Source of the DNA: Metabacillus niabensis
Lineage (GTDB): Bacteria; Bacillota; Bacilli; Bacillales; Bacillaceae
Reading direction: 5' to 3'
Assembly: GCF_020524345.1 (NCBI RefSeq)
Contig: NZ_JAIVLH010000002.1
Span: 360,960 to 424,959, forward strand
DNA: 64,000 nucleotides
Shown: piece after piece, positions 8,444 to 17,116 of the stretch
Layout: the number at the start of each line of letters is the position of its first letter
Numbering within the stretch: the stretch's first letter is position 1
Made by a program: the position numbers and the translations under genes
The notes under the pieces: generated by a model
What the model was told of the DNA's origin: nothing
The model's database searches: none
What the model saw: the letters and a program-made list of their open reading frames with translations, nothing else

Positions 8444-9144
8444 TCCTCATTCTCCTTCCACGATATCTGTAAGCGATAGCCCGCACCTCGAACCGTTTCT
8501 ACAACACCTTCCAGACCAATTTCCTGTAATTTTTTCCGTACTCTTGTTATATTCACGTTTAGTGTGTTTTCATCAATATAGGTTTGATCATCCCACAGTT
8601 TCTCCAATAAATCTTCCCGTCCTGCAACACGTGGGTACCGCTCCATCAAGCTCTCTATAATATCTGATTCCTTTTTGGATAAGGAAACGGTTTTTGTCTC
8701 AAATGTTAATTCCGATCTTTCGGGAAAAAGTTTTAGTCCATTGTTTTCCAATACCCGCTCTTCTACCTTTGACGCATATTCTCCATAGGCACGGCGAAGC
8801 TGACTGCGAATTTTGGCCATCACAATTTCAGCACTAAATGGCTTTGTGATATAATCATCACCGCCATTTTCCAGCGCCATCACCTGATCCATTTCACCAA
8901 TTCGGGCAGAAATGAAAATTACGGGGCATACTGATTCCTTGCGAATTTGTCTGCACCAGTAAAATCCGTCAAAACTTGGAAGATTTATATCTAAAAGAAC
9001 AAGCTGTGGTTTAATGTGATAGAATTCATCCATAACTTGATCAAAATCAGTCACAGCAGAAACATTATAGCCGTATTTTTCAATATGTTTTTTTAGATGA
9101 TCTGATATTTTCGGATCATCTTCAACGATCATTATTTTTTGCAT
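8440..9144 (-). CDS. BceR-type OmpR-family response regulator
   Basis: This regulator has about 234 residues. The receiver domain (about 1-118) has acidic pocket EDD, phosphoacceptor Asp in LVLLDINLP and conserved Lys in ITKPFS. A winged-helix OmpR/PhoB output domain follows, ending VRGAGYRLQ. I prefer the ATG at 9144, eight bases after AAGGAG, over the GTG at 9153. It is the first gene of the two-component operon and presumably binds the TTACA-N4-TGTAA box ahead of the transporter genes. Confidence 0.9.
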   Translation of the reverse strand: MQKIMIVEDDPKISDHLKKHIEKYGYNVSAVTDFDQVMDEFYHIKPQLVLLDINLPSFDGFYWCRQIRKESVCPVIFISARIGEMDQVMALENGGDDYITKPFSAEIVMAKIRSQLRRAYGEYASKVEERVLENNGLKLFPERSELTFETKTVSLSKKESDIIESLMERYPRVAGREDLLEKLWDDQTYIDENTLNVNITRVRKKLQEIGLEGVVETVRGAGYRLQISWKENEE

Positions 9145-9232
9145 ACTTATCACTCCTTGGTTCTTGGTTAATTATGGCATAGAAATAGTAGGAGGTACAA
9201 AAGGAATTTAGGAGTTTATTGTATGAAATTGT

Positions 9233-9266
9233 AAAAGTCCCACCCATTTTTGTAGGCAGGACTTTA
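9233..9266. terminator. Hairpin between mscL and the response regulator gene
   Basis: Arms AAAGTCC and GGACTTT, with extra partial pairing, lie downstream of mscL on the minus strand. The following T-run is short, so termination is likely but not certain. Confidence 0.5.
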
Positions 9267-9325
9267 AAAATTGTTGAAACTTATAGTTTACTCTTCACCG
9301 AATAATATCAACTAATATGTCTCTT

Positions 9326-9706
9326 TTACGATTGATTATGTTTTAATAAGTCACGAATCTCTGTTAACAGCTCAACATTTTTATCCACTACAGGTGCTGG
9401 CTGTGTTTCTTTTTCTTTCTTTTTGAAATACTTATTAATCATTCTTACAACGATAAAGATTGAAAAAGCTACAATCAGGAAGTCAACGACATTTTGGATG
9501 AATAGACCGTATTTAACTTCTGCTCCTCCTACTTTGACAATCAAATTTGTAAAGTTGATTCCACCCATTAGAAGCCCAACAAGCGGAATAATGATGTCAT
9601 CCACAAGTGAGGATACAATTTTTCCAAAGGCTGCTCCGATAACAACACCGACAGCCAAGTCAATAACATTACCTTTTAGTGCAAATTTCTTAAATTCATT
9701 CCACAT
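9326..9706 (-). CDS. mscL: Large-conductance mechanosensitive channel MscL
   Basis: This 126-residue protein is a typical-length MscL, the homopentameric emergency valve that opens when membrane tension rises in hypo-osmotic shock. It begins [21 protein letters not shown] (amphipathic helix leading into TM1), with the glycine-rich pore helix [18 protein letters not shown]2 ([15 protein letters not shown]) and a charged cytoplasmic bundle follow. It is monocistronic here. Confidence 0.97.
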   Translation of the reverse strand: MWNEFKKFALKGNVIDLAVGVVIGAAFGKIVSSLVDDIIIPLVGLLMGGINFTNLIVKVGGAEVKYGLFIQNVVDFLIVAFSIFIVVRMINKYFKKKEKETQPAPVVDKNVELLTEIRDLLKHNQS

Positions 9707-9798
9707 TATTATAATTACACCCTTCTTTGCAAAATTAACGTTATTATACTACAAATCGATTACAAGAAAAATAACAAAGTAATCTGAATTGAAATAAA

Positions 9799-10563
9799 TT
9801 ACGATCTGTTAAATTGATTTTCTATATATTCCTTTGCATCGGCATATGTTTTCACACAAAAATCCTTATAACGAATATGTACGTCCAATATTTCCACTAG
9901 TGCCTCTTTAACTAGTTCTGTGTTTTCCCATTCATGAAGGGCCTGAATAACCTTTTCTAAACAGTCCTTTTTATAACTGATTTGACCTAGGACATGAATG
10001 ACCATATTTCTTACACGTTTTACTTTTTCAAACTGTACTTCTTTTAATAGTGGTAATACTTCCTCAGGATGTGTTCTCCCTCTTAACTCGATTCCATGAA
10101 TGACTTCTCTTCGAATATCTGCTTCGGGATGATGGAGATACTTTTTTGCAAAGTTCAAAATTGGTATAGGGTTGACTTCGCCCATCTTTTTCAGAGAACC
10201 GATAACTGCATTTCGAACAGAATGATGTTTATCAAATAAAGCTATCTCAAACAATTTCAGCACTTTTTCTGCCTCTTTTTTACCAATTTCACCAAGACAA
10301 TTCACCATAGTTTGTCTAATTTTCTCATTTTCATTTTTCAGTAGTTGACCAAGAGTTTGAATGATTCTACTTTGAAAAGAAGGATTGGCATCATATAAGC
10401 GTCCCAATATAAGATATGTATTTTTCCGAATGTAAGTATCACGATCCGCTGCATACAAAAGAATATGATCTAACTTTTCCTCTGTAATGTCTAGTAAGAT
10501 ATGTTCTTCCATTGTGTTGTAAAATTGAACTCGTTCAGCTTTAGAAAGGTCATAATAGCCCAT
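9799..10563 (-). CDS. HEAT-repeat protein
   Basis: About 254 residues consisting almost entirely of HEAT-like helical repeats of about 35 residues, e.g. ENEKIRQTMVNCLGEIGKKEAEKVL, then DKHHSVRNAVIGSLKKMG and PEADIRREVIHGIE. Such proteins are protein-protein scaffolds; some in the DNA alkylation-repair superfamily bind DNA. I start at the ATG at 10563 because TAGGAGTG lies eight bases before it; the longer frame adds 22 unlikely residues. No catalytic motif is visible and no operon partner is evident. Confidence 0.75.
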   Translation of the reverse strand: MGYYDLSKAERVQFYNTMEEHILLDITEEKLDHILLYAADRDTYIRKNTYLILGRLYDANPSFQSRIIQTLGQLLKNENEKIRQTMVNCLGEIGKKEAEKVLKLFEIALFDKHHSVRNAVIGSLKKMGEVNPIPILNFAKKYLHHPEADIRREVIHGIELRGRTHPEEVLPLLKEVQFEKVKRVRNMVIHVLGQISYKKDCLEKVIQALHEWENTELVKEALVEILDVHIRYKDFCVKTYADAKEYIENQFNRS

Positions 10564-10733
10564 TCGGCCACTCCTATCAATGTTATTTCTTATATTCTGT
10601 ATTTCTATACCATAGCAAATGTTTACCATGAGAACAATTCCACAATCTTATACCGCTGACGAAACCATAATAACATTATGTAAACTATGTGTTTAAAGAA
10701 AGCAGGAAACCTACTTTCTCTTCTTTATAAAAC

Positions 10734-11384
10734 TTACTGTATATTCTTGTGTGAGCCATCACAATTTGGCATTCTTTTCGATAACCCACAAATGCAATCA
10801 TTTAATCCCTTCCCAATAAGAATTCGCTCTATAGATTTCATAATCCTTGATTCACGGGTCTTAGCTTGTTTGGGTTGAGTAAAATGAAGAATGTATGCCC
10901 TTTGCCGTCCTGGTGTTAATGCTTCAAAAGCTGTTTTCAAGGCTGGAAGTTCATCAAATTTGGTTTGTAGTTCTTCAGGAATAATGATCTCTTTTTTTTC
11001 AACTTTTACTTCCAAACCGGCTTTTTCAACTTCAATAGCTTCCTGAATATAAGCTTTTATAGTTGACTCCATTTCAACGATTTCTTGAAGAGTTGTAAAC
11101 CGAATCTGACGGGCAGATTGTACATTTTCCGTTTGTTGAATGAGAATTTTTTCTGAATCCTTTAACAAGGCACCTTTATGGAACAGAAGTGCACAGTAAT
11201 CTTTAAATCCATGTATTAAAACAATGTTTTTCCCATTCAACGTATAACAAGGATGCATCCATTTGAAGTCTTCAGTCAGTTCACAGCCAAGAACGATCTC
11301 TCTAAGCTTCACAAATTCTTCCTTCCAATTCTTTTCTTCGCTTAAAAAATCATCAACTTTGGGATTTAATTTACTATTGGACAT
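10734..11384 (-). CDS. YdeI-family protein (DUF1801-like) with CDGSH motif
   Basis: This 216-residue protein starts with a DUF1801-like domain (FKWMHPCYTLNGKNIVLIHGFKDYCALLF). A YdeI/OmpD-associated region follows (LTPGRQRAYILHFTQPKQAKTRESRI). The last 18 residues hold CICGLSKRMPNCDGSH, which fits the CDGSH [2Fe-2S] ligand pattern CxC-x2-(S/T)-x3-P-x-C-D-G-(S/A/T)-H exactly. A bound iron-sulfur cluster is therefore plausible. A start at ATG 11384 follows an AAGGGG ribosome site. Function is unknown; stress or envelope roles have been suggested for relatives. Confidence 0.8.
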   Translation of the reverse strand: MSNSKLNPKVDDFLSEEKNWKEEFVKLREIVLGCELTEDFKWMHPCYTLNGKNIVLIHGFKDYCALLFHKGALLKDSEKILIQQTENVQSARQIRFTTLQEIVEMESTIKAYIQEAIEVEKAGLEVKVEKKEIIIPEELQTKFDELPALKTAFEALTPGRQRAYILHFTQPKQAKTRESRIMKSIERILIGKGLNDCICGLSKRMPNCDGSHKNIQ

Positions 11385-11508
11385 TGTGGAGTACCCCTTT
11401 TTTATTTTAAAATTACTAAGTACAACTTTTGCTTTGGTATGCTGTTGATTGAGTAAATAAATACATTCTAGTTATATAACCTATAGTAGAACTTTTAAAG
11501 GAAAAATA

Positions 11509-11676
11509 CTACATATAATATAATTCTCTTCTTTTGTTTCTACATTTCTTACACGTTTTGGGTAATTGAAATCCTTTTTGTTTAAAGAACTGTTGTTCAC
11601 TAATAGTAAACGTAAATCGGTTGCCACAGTCCCAACATTTTAGAAGTAGGTCCTGTGGTGCCGAACCCTTTAAGCC
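11509..11676 (-). pseudogene. Zinc-ribbon (zf-trcl-like) fragment without a start codon
   Basis: Reading minus from 11676 gives an open frame to TAG at 11509-11511. It contains CWDCGNRFTFTISEQQFF and, 17 residues later, CKKC. This resembles the probable zinc-ribbon domain (CxDCg...FtftxgEQxFyxxKGf...CxxCR) of small Firmicutes proteins. No ATG, GTG or TTG exists in this frame after the upstream TGA. The frame overlaps the end of the RQC-type gene. Either it was once the C-terminal part of that protein and a frameshift separated them, or it uses an unusual start. The amino-acid pattern strongly suggests it is or was coding. Confidence 0.55.
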
Positions 11677-11996
11677 TCATTGATAGATTCATTTCTTTCC
11701 TGTATTCGTTGTTCTTCGAATAGCTCGATCATGGGCAACTTTCCTCTATATTGAATATCCAGGAAATCATAATCGATTATCCAATCAATTTTTTCCAAAA
11801 TATCATTTAGTTTGTATGTGTTAAAATAACCGTACACGGGACACGTATTCAACTCCAATTGTAATACTTTCTTCTCTTGTGACCCTTTTAGTATTTTGGC
11901 TAGAAGTGTTCTTCCACCTTCCATAATAATTGGATCCGCACCTCTTAATATTGCTTTTATTTCTTCAACAATTAATCGATTCATATTCTCATTCAT
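11670..11996 (-). CDS. RQC-minor-type DNA-binding protein
   Basis: About 108 residues that resemble the stand-alone RQC-minor family: EEIKAILRGADPIIMEGGRTLLAKILKGSQEKKVLQL, then CPVYGYF and DYDFLDIQYRGKLPMIELFEEG-like ends. The RQC domain is the winged-helix DNA-binding module of RecQ helicases; here no helicase domain is attached. Its ATG (11996) overlaps the upstream stop as TGATG, so it is coupled to the small protein ending in DDLPF. A zinc-ribbon frame follows immediately. This suggests a compact DNA-repair or replication-restart accessory unit. The family name is given from memory and should be verified. Confidence 0.65.
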   Translation of the reverse strand: MNENMNRLIVEEIKAILRGADPIIMEGGRTLLAKILKGSQEKKVLQLELNTCPVYGYFNTYKLNDILEKIDWIIDYDFLDIQYRGKLPMIELFEEQRIQERNESINEA

Positions 11997-12283
11997 CAAA
12001 ACGGTAAATCATCCCATTCTATAGAGTTTATCTCCTTCTTATCAGGTTTTTTCTGATTGTTAGAAGTCTTTTCGGTTAGTACTTTTCCAAACTTTTCTTC
12101 ATATAGATCACGTACCCACACTTTTACAGGAGCTTTCCATTGCTGATCTTTGGCAGGTATATTTTTAATTAGACTCATAGGTGTCATTCCCAATTCCTTT
12201 GCCATTTGAATATCAGCCTCGTTTAACCGACATCGTTTTTTCGCTTCTTTCCAAGCGTCTGCTTTATTTTTCGTTTTGCTCAA
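11996..12283 (-). CDS. Small basic protein with SSB-like C-terminal tip (WDDLPF)
   Basis: This is a 95-residue, lysine-rich protein that I do not recognise. It has a helical N-terminal part (ADAWKEAKKRCRLNEADIQMAKELGM), a middle KAPVKVWVRDLYEEKFGK, a polar linker and the exact end EWDDLPF. The last five residues, DDLPF, are the same as the C-terminal tip of Bacillus SsbA, which recruits RecQ, RecO, PriA and others. It starts at TTG (12283), eight bases after AGGAGGG. It is translationally coupled to the RQC-type gene. I infer a DNA-repair adaptor; a chance resemblance of the tip cannot be excluded. Confidence 0.7.
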   Translation of the reverse strand: MSKTKNKADAWKEAKKRCRLNEADIQMAKELGMTPMSLIKNIPAKDQQWKAPVKVWVRDLYEEKFGKVLTEKTSNNQKKPDKKEINSIEWDDLPF

Positions 12284-12634
12284 GCTTTGCCCTCCTAATT
12301 CTTTTTGTATAGGTTCTTCTTTTTTCTATCATTAAAATCTAGCTCACTACTATTACAAATACCACATTTATTTTATAAAATAAGAATAACATCAACGTTA
12401 AATATTTTTAAACATTTGTTTACGTGTTTATTTCTTATCCAATTCAAAAATAGTTAAAATGCTCCATTATTTGCAACAGTATTATGGGTATGTAACTTCA
12501 TTTATAACTAGTAAATACTTGTTGTAAATAATTAATAAGTGACAACAAAACAACTTCCGATATATTCCGTACAAAAAATATCAAGTGAATAAAAAATGGC
12601 TGCGATATGATGAGTATGTAAAGGAGGGAAATGA
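12284..12634. other. AT-rich intergenic region
   Basis: About 350 bp between divergent genes. It presumably holds the two divergent promoters. I see no convincing operator, RNA or open frame. Confidence 0.5.
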
Positions 12635-13513
12635 ATGTTACAAGAATTCAATCAATTAATGGATTATATTGAATCACATTTAACAGAAGAAATTTCCGGA
12701 AAAGATATTTCAAAAATAGTGGGGATGTCTGATTATCATTTTAAAAGAATGTTTTCGTATATGGCCGGAATGTCACTGAATGAGTATATCAAGAACCGGA
12801 GATTATCAGTTGCGAATGTTGAATTAATAAATGGAGAAAAAGTGACAGATATTGCCTATAAATATGGCTATCAGTCAATTGAAGGATTTTCAAGAGCCTT
12901 TCGTGAGTGGAGTGGATTTTTACCTTCTGAAGTAAGCAAAAACAAAATCCAAAAATCATTTCCCAAATTCACATTTTTTATTGATATTAAAGGAGGAATA
13001 TCTATGGAATTCAAACTAGAAAAAAAAGAGAAGTTTTCGATTGTAGGTGTTTCAAAACGAGTGCCGATTCAATTCGAAGGTGAGAACCAAGCGATTATAG
13101 AACTAGCCCAGTCTATTACCGAACAACAAAGAAATGAAATGCATCAATTAGCTGACTTATATCCACATCAAGTCTTGAATGTATCGTATGATTTTGACGA
13201 TGGTTACTTGGAAGAAAAAGGATCATTAACTCATATGATTGGGTTAGCTACGACAAAAGAAAATCCATTCGATGATTTAGAACAAATTTCTATTGAGGAA
13301 AGTTTATGGGCCATCTTCCCTAATCAAGGACCATTTCCTGCTACACTTCAAGAAACGACTGCAAAAATTTATTCTGAATGGTTACCTTCTTCAGAATATG
13401 AAGTAGCTGATTTACCTGGAATTTCATTTACAAAGTATAATGGTACATCGGAAAATGTATATAGTGAAATTTGGATGCCGGTAAAGAAGAAAGTTAGTGA
13501 TAAACTTGGATGA
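12635..13513 (+). CDS. AraC-family regulator with GyrI-like effector domain
   Basis: 292 residues in a two-part layout. The N-terminal 105 residues hold the double helix-turn-helix of AraC/XylS (GKDISKIVGMSDYHFKRMFSY, then VTDIAYKYGYQSIEGFSRAFREW). From about 125 (EFKLEKKEKFSIVGVSKRVPIQ) to the end lies a GyrI/Rob-like effector-binding domain. Such regulators bind hydrophobic or cationic small molecules, often drugs. The start ATG at 12635 follows AAAGGAGGG. It is monocistronic; its target is not visible next to it. Confidence 0.88.
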   Translation: MLQEFNQLMDYIESHLTEEISGKDISKIVGMSDYHFKRMFSYMAGMSLNEYIKNRRLSVANVELINGEKVTDIAYKYGYQSIEGFSRAFREWSGFLPSEVSKNKIQKSFPKFTFFIDIKGGISMEFKLEKKEKFSIVGVSKRVPIQFEGENQAIIELAQSITEQQRNEMHQLADLYPHQVLNVSYDFDDGYLEEKGSLTHMIGLATTKENPFDDLEQISIEESLWAIFPNQGPFPATLQETTAKIYSEWLPSSEYEVADLPGISFTKYNGTSENVYSEIWMPVKKKVSDKLG

Positions 13514-13613
13514 TTAATATATTTACAAATAAGTTATGACTTTAAAATTTCCATTTTTAGACCAGTCAGTAGATATTTCAATCCGTTATAGCAATGTGCA
13601 GGACAAACCTAAA

Positions 13614-13638
13614 AGGCCTATCTACAATAGATAGGCCT
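13614..13638. terminator. Terminator hairpin between convergent genes
   Basis: A perfect 11-bp stem (AGGCCTATCTA with TAGATAGGCCT, loop of 3) lies between the AraC/GyrI gene and the GH88 gene. The minus strand continues TTTTAGG. Confidence 0.75.
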
Positions 13639-13684
13639 GATGTTGATAAAGCGTTTCCCTTTTAATTCTCTGTTTGTTTTACCA

Positions 13685-14857
13685 TTACATTCTCCAGCTC
13701 ATTGCTGTTCGAATTAAAGCTTCAAAATAATAATAATCTCCCCAGATACAGCATTCATCTACCCCATTACCACTCGGCTTCGAGTAGACAGCATGCATTA
13801 GAATACCGTTGGAATCTACATTTTTCGTTGTATAGTTCTCTGCGAGTGACTTAATCATTTTGACTGCTGCATTTTCATAAATTTCTCTATATTCATTTGA
13901 AACTGGCAGATGCTTGCTTAGTTCCAGTAATCCACAAGCCATGATGGAGGCTGCTGAGCTGTCGCGTTCTTCATCTCCATCTGTAAAATCCAAATCCCAA
14001 TAACTGATAACATCTTCAGGTAGACGATTTAAGAAATAGTTTGCTAGTTTTTCAGCGACATCAAGGAATTTCTTATCTCCGGTATGTACATAGCTTAAGG
14101 CAAAACCATATACACCCCATGCCTGGCCTCGAGACCAGCATGATTGATCTGAGTAGCCTTGGGCAGTTTTTCCATATAACGGCTCACCTGTTGCTGTATC
14201 CATATAAAACGTATGGAATGTTGAAGAATCCTCTCTGACAATATAGTTCGCCGCTTGTTCGGCATGATTAATAGCAATATGATAATACTTAGGATCTCCC
14301 GTTTCTTTTGATGCAAAATACAATAACGGCAGATTCATATTGCAATCAATAATCATTCTTCCGCGTTGTTCCGGGTCAGATAAATCGCCCCATGCCTGAA
14401 GAATTTTCGCTTATTCATGATAGCGAGTGATTAATTTATCCGCCGCTTTAATCGCTGTTTCTCTTGCTGATTCATCACCCAATACTTGGTATCCTGCCAC
14501 ACAAGATAACGAGTATAAAAATCCAATATCATGAGTTTCTAATTTTATATTCTCTTTTAATCGATGTTTAAAGCTTTCAAGCTGAATGTTTATGATATCA
14601 AGATACTTTTCATCTTTTGTATATTCGTATGCCAGATAAAGCATTCCGATCCAAAAGCTGGCGGTCCAATCTGTGTTTCCCTCTGGAATGTACATTAAAT
14701 TTTTCGATGAAGCCGGCGGAACTTTTTCTCTAAATGTTTCTAAATTTTCATCAATTTTCTTTAATACAAATTGAAGTTCTTGATCTAGCCAGTTACTGTC
14801 CAAGTTACTCTTCACTTTAAATTTATCATGTTTAATTCCTTCGTTAATCGTTTTCAC
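13685..14857 (-). pseudogene. GH88 unsaturated glucuronyl hydrolase, interrupted by one stop codon
   Basis: A single frame encodes a GH88-like protein of about 390 residues, broken by one in-frame TAA at 14411-14413. The first part carries GNTDWTASFWIGMLYLAYEY, the second IIDCNMNLPLLYFASKETG, QSCWSRGQAWGVYGF and YWDLDF...RDSSAA. The two family aspartates (in NTDW and IIDCNMN) lie on opposite sides of the stop, so neither half should be active. The family removes unsaturated uronic acid from lyase products of pectin, ulvan or glycosaminoglycans in the cytosol. A divergent AraC gene next to it is also damaged. The stop may be real decay or a sequencing error. Confidence 0.85.
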
Positions 14858-14915
14858 TTCTATTTCCCCTTTCCAGTATAAAAATGATCGTAAACCTAAA
14901 GTTCCTTACAAGCAT

Positions 14916-15611
14916 TTGTCAATTGGAAACTCTTTACTTGACCAAGCTCGCTTTGCTGTTGAAGTTTCCCCGCAAACTCCCTATGAACGAAGTATCATAC
15001 ACTTTGATCCACTTACGCTCGGGAAGAACACTTCACAAATATTCCCTGGTCTTAATTCCCTTTTAAACCAACTACAAAATGGTGTGAATGAACTTCAAGC
15101 ATTTGATTTGGAAGATTCCTATCATTACATATACGAAGCATGTGAAAAATTTAAAAAATCTTTACAAACAAGTAATTGGGAGGAAGATAGTCAGCTTTTT
15201 CTCATGCAATTGCTGTCATGTATCCGTTCAAAGATACACGCTATTGATCTAGATTCATCCTCACATAGTAACTACCGTACACTTTACTATTCAGAAAAAA
15301 TCATGCAATGGATTGAAGAACATTATATGGAGCCGTTTGATTTGGGGCAATTATCAGATGATCTACATTTATCAAAATCATATGTCTCAAGAGTTTTCAA
15401 ACGTGAAACCGGGAGCAGCTTAACAGAATATCTTACAATTAGGAGAATGAAGCAGGCATGTCAATTACTGCAGATGACCAATAAACCTGTTGAGTTAATT
15501 GGTGAAAGCGTAGGGATTGGGAGTGTTTCTTACTTTATTCAGTTATTTAAAAAGATGATCGGGACAACTCCACATCAGTATAGGCTTTTACATCAGGTGA
15601 ATTATAAGTAG
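14916..15611 (+). pseudogene. AraC-family regulator lacking its N-terminal sensor
   Basis: The C-terminal 100 residues are an intact AraC double helix-turn-helix (FDLGQLSDDLHLSKSYVSRVFKRE, then VELIGESVGIGSVSYFIQLFKK). Family members normally have a cupin sensor of about 130 residues first. Here the frame begins within the strand usually following it (VEVSPQTPYERSIIHFDP), with no good ribosome site before the nominal TTG. Roughly the first 60 to 90 residues appear deleted. It lies divergent to the broken GH88 gene, which it presumably once controlled. Confidence 0.65.
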
Positions 15612-15852
15612 GATTATGGAAATAAAAACAAAAAAGTTTCTTTTTATCATTAAATCATAATTTACAGACTGTTTATTTGATCCTTAGGAACCTTACATAA
15701 AAAACTTTGATTAGACCAATTTAATAGTCATATATTTTCACTGTGTTGCTTTTTTATAAATTCCACTAAAGTAGTGTATAATAAATTAGGTTAAATAAAT
15801 GAAAACCGGAAAAATTTTACACTAACTAATCATTAAGATAGGAATGATGATG

Positions 15853-16041
15853 ATGACGAAATTATCTTATAGTGGTTTAAAATATGGAGAAAGTGAAGTA
15901 GAAATAAAATTATTGGTGGATATTCAAAATGATTGGATTGAGATAACACATACCAAGGAAGTGTCTCAAGTAATGAATAAAACAACAGGTGAATATATTA
16001 TAGTAAAGCGAAACACCTTGAAATTTGAGGTTGTTTCATAA
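15853..16041 (+). CDS. Small hypothetical protein
   Basis: A frame of about 62 residues starting at the last of four in-frame ATGs, nine bases after AGGA. The sequence alternates polar and hydrophobic residues (EVEIKLLVDIQNDWIEITH), suggesting a small beta-sheet protein. I do not recognise it. It lacks signal peptide or membrane segment. It could be a spurious frame. Confidence 0.4.
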   Translation: MTKLSYSGLKYGESEVEIKLLVDIQNDWIEITHTKEVSQVMNKTTGEYIIVKRNTLKFEVVS

Positions 16042-16309
16042 TATGAAACAACTATGAATCACATAAACTATTGAAAAATGTAGCAGTTACTTTCGGTTAC
16101 ATTTTTTCTCATTATCTTCTTCAAATTAATCCATATCACTAAAATATTCTTGATCCTTCTCACCACTTTTCACTCAAATTAAGCTAGATAGATCTATTTT
16201 CACGAGCGGGTCCTTCTATGAGGAAACTTTTGGACGGATCTACAGCTTCCTTTGAAAACTATTTTCAATAATCGAACCGTCCCTGTGTTTCTCGTATTTC
16301 CTTGTGTTT

Positions 16310-16999
16310 CTATGCTAGTGCTTTTTGAACCATTTTATTAGCGTGAATGGCTGTCGTGTCAAATAAAGGAATGCATGTATCGTTTTGCTGAATTAATAAA
16401 GGGATTTCCGTACATCCTAAGATGATACCCTCTGCCCCAGATTCTACTAGTTTGTTGATGATAGTCAAATAAGCTTCTTTCGAAGTTTCGTTCATGATCC
16501 CTTTACATAACTCTCCAAAAATGACATCATGAACAGTTTGTCTGTCCTCCTCTTCTGGAATGATGACATCTATATCATTTGTGATTAATCGTTCTTTATA
16601 AAACGATTGTTCCATGGTAAACCGTGTCCCTAATAATCCTACCTTTGAAATTTTTTTCGCTTTAATTTCCTCTACCACACAATCAACGATATGAATAAGT
16701 GGCACTTCGATTGCTTCCTGTACTTCGTTTGCCATTAGGTGCATTGTATTGGTACAAATGGCAATCAGGTCTGCCCCTCCATCTTCTACAATCTTGGCTA
16801 CTTCTATCATCCTCTTCGTAGCTATATCCCATTCCCCTTCTCTTTGCAGTTTGGCAATTTCTTCGAAGTCGAAGGAATAAAGTAAGCATTTGGCTGAATG
16901 AATACCACCTAATTGCTGCTGAATAGAACGATTAATAGATTCATAATAAACACTTGTGGACTCCCAACTTAAGCCACCGATTAATCCGATTGTTTTCAT
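16310..16999 (-). CDS. Aspartate/glutamate racemase family protein
   Basis: 229 residues, the usual length for the cofactor-independent Asp/Glu/hydantoin racemase family. It opens MKTIGLIGGLSWESTSVYYE and has the two catalytic cysteines, in AICTNTMH (about 82) and ILGCTEIP (about 195). Relatives such as YgeA and RacX racemise aspartate or several other amino acids. It is transcribed divergently from a MocR-type regulator, and a paired inverted motif in the shared promoter suggests that regulator controls it. Possible roles are D-amino acid supply or turnover. Confidence 0.88.
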   Translation of the reverse strand: MKTIGLIGGLSWESTSVYYESINRSIQQQLGGIHSAKCLLYSFDFEEIAKLQREGEWDIATKRMIEVAKIVEDGGADLIAICTNTMHLMANEVQEAIEVPLIHIVDCVVEEIKAKKISKVGLLGTRFTMEQSFYKERLITNDIDVIIPEEEDRQTVHDVIFGELCKGIMNETSKEAYLTIINKLVESGAEGIILGCTEIPLLIQQNDTCIPLFDTTAIHANKMVQKALA

Positions 17000-17045
17000 A
17001 AAACGTTCGCCTCCTAGTAAGATACTATCAACTTATCATGTTATA

Positions 17046-17090
17046 CTGGTACTAAAAAGAGCCAAAAACGACAAAACTTTATAGTACCAG
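17046..17090. promoter_or_regulatory. Paired operator of the MocR regulator
   Basis: CTGGTACTA at 17046-17054 and its exact inverse TAGTACCAG at 17082-17090 lie between the divergent genes. Two separated half-sites fit binding of a dimeric MocR protein. Confidence 0.65.
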
Positions 17091-17116
17091 ATTGAAAACA
17101 AAGTGGAGGGATCGTC

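Noticed and set aside
13650..13664. AAAGCGTTTCCC as a cre box for GH88
   Set aside because: It lies downstream of GH88 beyond the terminator and matches only half of the consensus.
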